Assembly: GCA_031002005.1 (NCBI GenBank)
Contig: JARYHS010013630.1
Span: forward strand, 32,327,504-32,391,503
Source: Vandiemenella viatica
Lineage: Eukaryota; Arthropoda; Insecta; Orthoptera; Morabidae
Length of the DNA: 64,000 nucleotides
Direction of reading: 5' to 3'
The translations under genes were made by a program, and so were the position numbers. Within the stretch, counting starts at the first letter, position 1. The number at the start of each line of letters is the position of its first letter. Positions 56,099 to 64,000 of this stretch are shown here, piece by piece. The notes under the pieces were generated by a model. That model ran no database searches. It saw only the letters and a program-made list of their open reading frames with translations, and had not been told where the DNA came from.

Positions 56099-56283
56099 GG
56101 CAATGTACGGGAAGGAATTCAGCCATGGCTTTTTGAACGAATCATTCCGACATTAGCCTGGAATGTTTTACGGAAACCATGGAAAACCCTAACCTTGATG
56201 GTCGGACGGGTAATAGAACTCGCGTCCTCCCGAATGCGAGGCCAGACGTTACCGCTCACCCACCACGCTCGATGGAAAGGATC

Positions 56284-57409
56284 GACAATACCTTTCTGAA
56301 GATGATGTTTTTCCTCCAGTGTGGTCACCCAACAACGAATGACAAAAAGTGAGCTGTGTGAAAGGGGTGCGAACAGCAACACTGGATGCATCCGCCCACA
56401 CGTCTCTGCGAGATAACTACATGCACGAGCCTGCCACTCTGTTCACAAACTCACACCTCTTGTACACGGCCATCATTTCGAATATATAATCGGAATTAAA
56501 GAAAATTCGCTAGATGAGTTGAGCAGCACCAAAAAGTAGCAGAGACTTGTGTGAAAGATGATACGACCTAACATCTTTAGAAAGTCCTTTCCAGCTCTTA
56601 AAATAAAGAATTCTTTGGTACCGGTGAAAGCAAAGGAGACACCCAGTCTACCATTCCCCAAATAATTTCAGTTGGTTGTGGAGCATGGTTTAAACACTTA
56701 GTGACAGTTGAAATTAACGGTAACTCTGTCATGTCTACATAATAGGACAGTGTGTTCCACTAGATAGTAACCTGAAGTATCTAACCGACAGTGATATGCA
56801 ACGGCGAACAGACTCGGGTATATACAGTTTTTCGATGTATTTACTGTATGGCTCTAACTACTAACTTCCGTACACTGCAAAGCTATTAAATCCAATACTA
56901 TGCCAAACTTACCCTCGAAGTTCAACTTCAGGATTAAAATTTTATTCATTGTCAGATTTCTTTCGTTTTTGTAAAAATCTTTTAAATTAGCGAACTGCCT
57001 CGCCTACGACTTGCTACAGTACATAGAACTACTTTTCACCGTACATTATTATATTTCAAAATAAATAAACAAATAATATAAAACCCGCCAGTGTGGCTCA
57101 GAGCGGGGAGGTACATCGGAACCGGGCACAGCCCACGCCCTGTGTGCCTGCAGTTTCTAGACGCTGTCCCTGCATCATCTAGGTGACCGTCCTCAATCTC
57201 CGCCTCACAAACTACACGTTTCACACACAGAAAACAACTTATAATAGAGAACATACAAAGGTATATGTTTCGCAAACAGATTTCTTTCCTGCAATAGATT
57301 AGGTCAGCCGGGCTAGGAACTCAGTTCCTCCCCCTCGTCGCGGTTCAGACTGTCCCCTCGTGGTGGCCCATTCGGAGAAAAAAAAGGGGAAAAAATCTTC
57401 TACAGAAGG

Positions 57410-57413
<4 letters not shown>
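56284..57413. other. Nothing firm
   Basis: GTGTGGCTCAGAGCGGGGAG at about 57091 resembles an A box, but no B box follows. No other feature. Confidence 0.35.

Positions 57414-57448
<35 letters not shown>
57414..57448. repeat. TA microsatellite
   Basis: About 17 TA units. Confidence 0.95.
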
Positions 57449-57452
<4 letters not shown>

Positions 57453-57664
57453 AATCATTGTTGCCCTTGAGGACAGTGTTTAAACTCAAATTATAATAAT
57501 CCACGAAATTTTCAGAACTGTTTTTTTCCTTTTTTCCCAAGTGGTTGAAACTTTAAGAAACTTAAACCTAATTCTATTGAGTTATTTACACCAATAGTAA
57601 TCATACGTATTAAATTAGCCATCCAAATGTAAAAATATAGTCAAATTACAGATTGTTATTTTTA

Positions 57665-57920
57665 AGGTTTTCTTTTTCTTTTTTACTTATGGCTTTACGC
57701 CTCGTCGACGGCTAAGGTTATTTGAGGCGGGATGGGACTGGGAACAAGGAACGGGAAGGAATTCGGCAATGGCCTTTTTGAAGGAAGCAACCCGGCATTC
57801 GCCTGGAGTGATTTGGGGAAACCATGGAAAACCCAAATCTGGATGCCCGGATAGTGATTCGAACCCACGTCCTCCCGAATGCGAGGCCAGCACGTTAACC
57901 TTTCACCCACAACGCTCGGT
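57665..57920 (-). mobile_element. SINE1, minus, full length with TSDs
   Basis: Complete copy: tail TTTACGCCTCGTCGACGG at the left, B box as GGATTCGAACC-like GTGATTCGAACCC, head end CCACAACGCTCGGT at the right. Flanked by TTATTTTTA at 57656-57664 and 57921-57929. Confidence 0.92.
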
Positions 57921-58252
57921 TTATTTTTACCGCATTACACCCGAAATTCATAGGTCGAAAAACATTACCTTATATGCTTTGAATGTGCCTAAAGAATTTT
58001 GTACACAAAAGACCTTAAAATGTATAAGTAACTAATGCCTGCAGCGTTAATCGCAAACAACTACCGCAGGAAAATTTAATCGGCAGAATTTTCGTAATTC
58101 GCAGCTTCTGCGCATGTTGGACCTGAAGCTAGTTTTCAACCCGTCTGTTAAGCTCACAGTTAGCCCCTTACAACGTTTACACGCTATTCGGTTATTTCTA
58201 GTTTTCAGTTACAGTTCCTGTGGCCTCTGAGTCTCATTTTGATTGTAACTAT

Positions 58253-58651
58253 GGGAGCGTCCATAAACCACTTAACTCCTTTTTCGCGTCCTGTGAACCC
58301 CCCACTCCTTTCCACCCACGTAGCCCGACGTGGCTTTTGCCTCTAACCTCCCCCCCCCCCCCAGTCGTAGCACGTAGCTTTTTCCCCTATTGATTCCAGA
58401 AGACATTTTGTACTGTTTTCTGTTGTCAGACTATCGTAAATTACATACGGAGATAAGTAAATGATGGGAAATAAATATTCACATGCTGTTGTGTGTTCTG
58501 TAGGCCTACCTCATATTAACTGTGACAAATATGAATGGAAATTTACGTGGCCTGGCTCGGAAACCACCCCCCTACTCCACGTAGACCAGCGTAGCTTTCC
58601 TGTCAACCCCTCCCCTCCCTAGACCGAGCCACGTAGTTTATGGATGCTCCC
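58253..58651 (+). mobile_element. Family A MITE, TSD TAT
   Basis: Ends GGGAGCGTCCATAAACCACT and TAGTTTATGGATGCTCCC, flanked by TAT (58250-58252, 58652-58654). Full length with typical core. Confidence 0.88.
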
Positions 58652-58659
58652 TATGAGGT

Positions 58660-58950
58660 TATTTCTCAGCCATCGCTGCAGCAGACGTTTGAAGACCACT
58701 AAGGGTTGTTTAGCAGCCTGATGACATAGTTTCAACCTATTGCACACTCTGCTTCTGCCGTAGTTACAATAACCTAATCCGATAATTCTACGGTAAAAAA
58801 GACCTACAGTTTTACGGGGAATCCCATCCGCGGAGCGTCGTTGCCCATCCCATGTGTTAATATCAGTGTAATTCCTTCTACGACCGGGATCGAACCGTGA
58901 ACTTCCGATCGCCACTCAGAAGCCTTAACCACCAGACCTATCTACTGTGT
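58660..58950 (-). mobile_element. tRNA-derived SINE, family 6
   Basis: Minus strand: A-box region TAGGTCTGGTGGTTAAGGC and B box GGTTCGATCCC (about 58881-58891), then an unrelated body. Single copy here, 3' end approximate. A tRNA pseudogene is an alternative for the head. Confidence 0.55.
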
Positions 58951-58989
58951 CGTCATACTGCCCGCTGCGCAGTTGCATCTGGGACAGCA

Positions 58990-59105
58990 ACAATCTTCTA
59001 TTCGCCTGGGCCTGTTTCAGGAAACCACTGAAAACCAAAATCTGGATGGCAATCAAACAAGGGTTCTCACAAATATCAGGTTCGACTATTACCGCTCACG
59101 CAAAA
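58990..59105 (-). mobile_element. SINE1, minus, strongly diverged
   Basis: ATTCGCCTGGGCCTG, GGAAACCACTGAAAACCAAA and ATCTGGATGGC match the SINE1 middle. The head region (CGACTATTACCGCTCACGC) is partly preserved. Confidence 0.65.
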
Positions 59106-59670
59106 GGCTGAATCTCTGCTATAGTGATTCAGTTCTCTTTTTGATTGTATATGTGTTATGTGGCATCTCTTTTAAATAAGATATAATACATACATAAAAA
59201 AACCTAAACGGTGAATGTAAAAACGAAAGTGGAAGCCATACCGTTTTTATCGACGTTAATAATACGCTGTAATATTGCGTCCGTCTGGCGTTTTGGTAAG
59301 GATTACGGATAACTCACAAATAATCCACGTCATTCTGCTGACTTTTTAGACAGAGGGTTTTTCAACATAAAAACAAAACACGTACTACCTAAATCCGCGT
59401 TAGAACTCTGCTGAAATTGTGTTATTCCCTAATTCAAGGATACTGATTGTTTCTTTCCTGTTTTATTCTACTGATGTATCCATTTTGGTATTTAACAATA
59501 AGTTACTGGCATTTAAATTAATTGTTTTCCGAAACACCCAGAAGTGGAAATTAGAACACTGATCGGCGAGTACTATCGATTACAAATGTAACGCGGAGTA
59601 AGAACGGAGACTTTCCCGATGTAAATTGCAATATGTTCTACGCGGATGTACCGCCGGCTTGTGTTGTGTA
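59106..59670. other. Nothing recognised
   Basis: No gene or repeat pattern. Confidence 0.35.
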
Positions 59671-59702
59671 TCGACTGACCGACAGATCTATCGGTCAGTC
59701 GA
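59671..59702. other. Perfect 12-bp hairpin
   Basis: TCGACTGACCGA, loop CAGATCTA, TCGGTCAGTCGA. No T run follows, so it is not a bacterial-type terminator. It lies just upstream of the ribozyme-like motif. Confidence 0.85.
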
Positions 59703-59710
59703 CCAGTACA

Positions 59711-59773
59711 GGTGTTCTCGCACTTGAGGAAGGCGACGGAGCTAGTCGTCGAAATATCGTGTTTTCACAACAC
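59711..59773 (+). ncRNA. Hammerhead-ribozyme-like motif
   Basis: In order: GGTGTTCTCGCAC (stem I 5' side), TTGAGGA (core, expected CTGANGA), stem II GGCGAC-GGAGCTA-GTCGTC, GAAA, TATC (minimal stem III and AUC cleavage triplet), then GTGTTTTCACAAC (stem I 3' side). CAC pairs with GTG, and TGT with ACA beyond an internal loop. This is the layout known for hammerheads in Penelope-like elements. The C-to-T change at the first core base probably abolishes cleavage. Confidence 0.4.
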
Positions 59774-62258
59774 AATCCGGCAGTTAACCTGTGTAGAATA
59801 ATGTGGAGTAGTGGACGTACTAAACAAAATTTATAGCTTATTAATAGATCACTTTCGGGCCCGTTTTCACCGAAACTAAAATATGATATATGTCCCTGTG
59901 CAAGAATAGCGAAAAGACTTGTGAGAATGTTCATCGTACACCAACTAAACTTCTGCATATTTCATAAAAAAGTGGCGTTCTTGTGGGTTCCACGCAGTTT
60001 TTTGACTGCGAATGGAGAGGCCCCTGGTTTAGCGAATAACGCGTCGATATGCGTACGCTAATATACTGTATAAAAGTTATGGCCGATCTCAAGCAGTTTA
60101 CGGAAGGTTCGAATAAACCATAGCTAACGAAACAGTAGAACCGTCACCGTATTTTGCTTTCCGTTCTATTCAGAGATTTTGGTCGAGAATGTGTTTGATG
60201 AAGAAGGGAACTTCGCAATAAACACTCCCCATTTCGGACATTTTGCTGACAAACACAACCAATAACTGTCGTTATGACAACAGATAGGTTCGTCATTCAA
60301 TTATGAACTGCGCAAACTAATTCTGATGGGAAAGTGCTGCTATTTGATCGTACACGTGTTTAGTTTAAATTTCTGTGACGAGCGCTACCCTACCATAATT
60401 TCAATGCGTCTCTGTGTTCATTCGATGACAGTGTTATTATACAGAGGCAACAAATGAAGAACACGTCGCATGCCCGAGGCTGGTCTCGATCTTGGGTCGG
60501 TCATAACGTGAAACTGGCCAACGCAAATATGTGAAAAAGTTACAAAAACGATGATTCATAGGCGGCTTTCAGAAAAACACTTGATCTCCTGACCCTCTTA
60601 TCAGCAAAACAAACAGACAGGAGAACAACATTATATTCTGCCTCAAAAATATCGGTGAAATGTCTTAGAAAAAGTATAATTTGGCCTTGCTTCGAACATA
60701 CATAACGGTTAGTGGAGTGGAGATTGTCCTAACGTCTCATTCACATCAGAAATTCAGCTGGTGGTGAAAGTTATGTAAAATCTGCTGGGGAAAGTCTTAC
60801 GTTTCACCAAGCTAAAAATCAGCTTGCCTTAAGCCGAGTCCTAATAAAATGATAAGTTTCATAAGCCATAAAAAACATCCAAGTCACTTATATTAAAAAA
60901 AAAAAACTTGAAAATAAAATAAATATAATCACTGAAAAGTGTTTAATACTTAAATTTTTTTTATCAAAGTGAGTGTTGTGCTGACCACAGTATTATCACT
61001 TATTTACTTTATCCTAGTAACGTTAGACAGTGAAGCATATTTTCACGGACAGCAGGAGGGATTTAGTGAAGAGTCACACTGACTGAACAGAGGAAATGAA
61101 ATGTGTTTGTTTGATCGTCCAATTATCATCCCTTTTTTTGCGACTTCGCTTCTAACTTCAGGCCAGTAGTGAGAATAATTTCTGGCGAAGGAAATGTCCT
61201 CGCGTTCTCGAGATGTGCAATACAGTTTCAGACGAGGTATGATCTGCCAGTCAGGTTTTCTTTGTTGTTCGTGTATTCGCTATTTTGCTACGTATTTCCC
61301 TCATGAACTGTTTCTTAATGCCGGAAGAAAGCTGCAAAGAATTCTCAAATTTTCTTCGATCAGAGGATAAACTCTGCAACACTTGAGTTATCTGCATTAA
61401 GAACTGTTATGTAATCTAAGATTACCACCGCGTTTACGGTTTTCGAGGAACTGAGGTATCAATCAACGATAACACCAAATCCTGCTCATGTTGCTCGGTA
61501 CTGAATTACTTTATTTCAATAGGCAGAGTATTCTAATTCCTAAGCGCTGTGTGTTTTTCCACCGTTCATAGTAGTTGTACAAGGAATTGAGGTTAGAGTT
61601 ACGAGTCAGTGCAGTGTCGCACTACTTTCTATCGCGGTACTGCACTGTACTCAGTAATACCACAAGTCAAACAGCTTCTCTCTAATTGAAACATCACTGA
61701 CATTTATATATTATTCTGTAGGTGGCATTGAGTAAATAGCGTTTATGTCTATCACAACGAAAGGCTGCTTTTTTCAGATTCGTCACTATGGTTCGAAAAT
61801 ACAGATTCAACACTGAGCTGTGTCGAACTAGCCTACACCATAGGGGCGGCTATGTACTAGTAGAGGTTATAGGCCAAAAAAGTTTTTGTTCTGTAGAGCC
61901 CTTGGCGAATTATTTTTCTGCCGTAGACTCCCAGCATTATTAATATTAAATTTTTCTAAACTATGTAACGTCAAATTGTTTTTTAATGTGCAAATTGCTA
62001 CTCACTTTGATAGGTTTTTTTTAAAGTTTGGATTGTTGTAAAAAAGAGGAATGTTTTTAATTTTTTTATTCAGGTCTATACTGAAACGATCAGATTGAAT
62101 ATCTTGTTCTTACGTACATTACAAGAAATAAAAGACAATAACATTTTGATACGTAGTAAAATACTGCAATAACTTAGTTTTTTTAGATATTTTATAGATA
62201 TTTTCTAAAAAAAATTACAATATCTTTAATTTCGTTAAACAAATAATTCTCAACTACT
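59774..62258. other. Long unrecognised stretch
   Basis: No coding frame above 87 codons, no SINE or DNA-transposon ends. At 61603-61652 GAGTCAGTGCAGT pairs with ACTGCACTGTACTC (one bulge) around a 23-nt loop. AT-rich toward the right. Confidence 0.4.
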
Positions 62259-62266
62259 GATACACA

Positions 62267-62449
62267 AAACCGAGCGTGGTGAGTGAGTGGTAAGGTTCTA
62301 GCCTCGCATTAGGGAGGACGCGGGTTCGAATCCCCGTCCAAGCATCCATTATTTAGGTTTTCCATGGTTTTCCTTGCTCCCAATTGTTTCATGCCTCTAA
62401 TGACCTCAACGTCGATGAGGACTAGAGCAAAAGCAAAAAAAAGGGGGGG
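62267..62449 (+). mobile_element. SINE1, plus, internally shortened, TSD present
   Basis: Head CCGAGCGTGGTGAGTGAGTG, perfect B box GGTTCGAATCC, then GTTTTCCATGG. The central body (the ATGCCGGGATGG region) is deleted before TGACCTCAACGTCGATGAGG. Flanks GATACACA at 62259-62266 and 62450-62457. Confidence 0.88.
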
Positions 62450-62457
62450 GATACACA

Positions 62458-63242
62458 CTACGCTAATTACAAAACCGTAAATAAAGAGCTTTTACTGCAC
62501 TAAAAGTTTAAATTATTTAACGACACGCCTGAACTGATGACCAACTTGCAAACCATTGTCCTATCTCTCAGAATTCAAGATGTCAGTGCTAATTCCGCAG
62601 TTACACAGAAGCCGTCCTTGAAAGTTTAGAATCTCACAAAAACAAGTTTAAAATATAATTATTTATAAAAAAAAATGAAGAGAAAATCCGTACGGTCACC
62701 AAATAATATCATCAAAATGTTCTAAAATAAACGATAATCTATTAACTACTATGGCCCAAGCCACGTAGTCAGAGCCAAAAGCGGGAGTTTTGATTGCCTG
62801 GGAGTTATAGTTTGTGCGGCGAGATGAAGGCGCGCTGTGGAATTAGGTCTGGTGCGTGGCGAAGCTCGTCAAAGCCGCCGCCAACAGGTCAGACGCCGCA
62901 AAAGTGCGCGCCCGAACATCAACACGACGAAAACAGGTCACCGTGGTTTTCATTTCACACGCTATTTCGAATTTACAGTCAAACATTTTGATGGAGTAAA
63001 ACCGAAAAATAAAACAACATAATAAGCAAGGGCGCAAAAAATGCGGACTGAAGTCGAATTTTCGTCATTTCCTGTGTCAACCCGTGCTTTTCACATTCCA
63101 CTCTCCGAAACAAAAAACTGTAGCATCTTTTTCTGTCGTATCAAGAAAGAAATCATTTGTCATAATTAGATTTGTATAGAAAACTTCATTTGACTTAAAA
63201 GGGGGAGGTTCGACAGTAGACGAGGAGCAAACAAAGGCCATG
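62458..63242. other. Nothing recognised
   Basis: GCCACGTAGTC at about 62759 recalls the family A MITE end but has no partner. Short frames near 62794-63037 overlap on both strands and have no motif. Confidence 0.35.
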
Positions 63243-63250
63243 CTTTAATC

Positions 63251-63445
63251 TAGCGTTTCTTGCTCGTAGGGGGTTCGCGACAAGATTTCCGTAATGGCAG
63301 AGTGGCTATGTCATGCGTATAACACGCACAGTGGTGAATATTACTCATTGTTAAAAAAAAAGGTCGCAGTTTTTTCCGAAGGGGGTTCGTCAGCGCCTGG
63401 GACATTTTGCAGGGGTACCTGCCCTTAAAAGTTTGAGAAACACTG
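63251..63445. mobile_element. hAT-like MITE
   Basis: The right end is the complement of CAGTGTTTCTCAAACTTTT, a classical hAT terminus. The left end TAGCGTTTCTTGCTCGTAG is a diverged match. Flanks CTTTAATC (63243-63250) and TTTTAATC (63446-63453) agree at 7 of 8 bases, the expected hAT TSD length. Only 195 bp, no coding. Confidence 0.75.
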
Positions 63446-63453
63446 TTTTAATC

Positions 63454-64000
63454 CATACCAGCGAGTCCCTTCCGCACGATTTCAGAGATCCTCCAAGAGT
63501 ACCTTTCATTTTTCTTGTAGCAGCGTCAGCTGCATAATTACGCCGGAGCAAAAAAAAACGTTACGAATCTGAGAGGAGATACCGCATACGAGCAAGAGGG
63601 AATGTTAGGGTAGCGCTTAATACCCCGGAGGTCGTCTATTGATCTCCAGAGATAAATGTCTTCAGTTCCGTAGCCGACGCCTTCTAGGGAAATATCACGG
63701 TCAAAGTGCAAACCTAACAACTGCTAGCATAGTCTGCAAGTGACCGTCTTTGTATACAGTGGTCGTATGGCACGAGCTGTACAACATTACACCACACTAG
63801 GCGTTTCCTTATCGCATACGGCCATTTCCAAGCAGCCTCACTCAAACGGATTCGAATCACCCGAGACCCAACACTTTATCTGCTACCGTACATGGCCCAA
63901 TTGTGACTGTGGTTTAGAATTCTTCCCTCGATCTAATATTCTGTTCGCATCTCGCGATCTTCAGTATGTTCACTCATTAGTGATTAAGATATTGGAACCG
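63454..64000. other. Nothing firm to window end
   Basis: A possible tRNA-like head on the minus strand (GTGATTCGAATCC complement at about 63848-63860) is too weak to call. No coding. Confidence 0.35.

Larger units (their letters stand above)
55351..56272 (-). mobile_element. SINE1, minus, split by foldback element
   Basis: Tail part 55351-55416 (GGCTTTACGCCCAGTCGACG) and head/body part 56099-56272 (GGGAAGGAATTCAGCCATGG, head complement ACCGCTCACCCACCACGCTC). Flanking GAAAAGATC (55343-55351) and GAAAGGATC (56275-56283) agree at 8 of 9 bases and are a probable TSD. Confidence 0.88.

Noticed and set aside
57085..57140. A-box-like GTGGCTCAGAGCGGGG
   Set aside because: No B box at the right distance.
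62757..62770. GCCACGTAG as a MITE end
   Set aside because: No opposite terminus, C-run block or TSD nearby.
63840..63900. tRNA-like B box on the minus strand near the window end
   Set aside because: GATTCGAATCC is present but the A box is poor and no repeat copy or TSD supports a SINE.

Overview
The window looks like non-coding nuclear DNA from an arthropod, most likely an insect. The evidence is the dense, nested set of transposable elements: tRNA-derived SINEs, jockey-like and other LINEs, a Ty3-type LTR element, Tc1/mariner, hAT and PIF/Harbinger-like elements. The commonest SINE has a body that reminds me of SINEs from polyneopteran insects (grasshoppers, stick insects, cockroaches). That is recollection, and the species cannot be fixed from the sequence. 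I found no host protein-coding gene, canonical tRNA, rRNA or CRISPR array. The only long intact reading frame that looks functional is a mariner transposase at 27364-28422 (minus).

Layout. 1-5.5 kb: LINE tail fragments, a SINE with perfect target-site duplications (TSDs), and a 2.4 kb hAT element (1696-4126) carrying a dead BED/hAT transposase. 5.8-15.7 kb: small inverted-repeat elements, several SINEs and a 1.57 kb non-autonomous hAT element (11601-13168) with a perfect 8-bp TSD. 16.2-23.8 kb: a minus-strand LINE split by a recent LTR retrotransposon (16977-22475; TSD ATAC) that keeps gag but has lost most of pol. 24.7-29.2 kb: a LINE endonuclease-linker fragment, then a jockey-like LINE split by the intact mariner element (27182-28719).

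29.2-37.9 kb is the most rearranged part. A truncated second hAT copy runs directly into one arm of a 1.55-1.58 kb inverted duplication (30532-32111 and 36327-37878). Between the arms lie a CRE plus 28-bp minisatellite, two tandem segmental duplications, an unrecognised 149-codon frame and a gap of exactly 1000 N. The right arm starts at the gap edge, so an assembly artefact is a real alternative to a biological palindrome.

38-64 kb: low-density, mostly unrecognised DNA with scattered SINE copies, PIF/Harbinger-like MITEs, a decayed mariner, a foldback element nested in a SINE (55417-56098) that retains a Cys/His-rich coding scrap, and three hammerhead-ribozyme-like motifs (about 40.7, 42.5 and 59.7 kb) that may be traces of Penelope-like elements.

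The elements do not form a pathway. They record insertion history: LINEs and SINEs are the older layer, and the LTR element, mariner, MITE and foldback element are nested in them. Family names come from motifs, termini and TSDs read by eye; no database search was possible.
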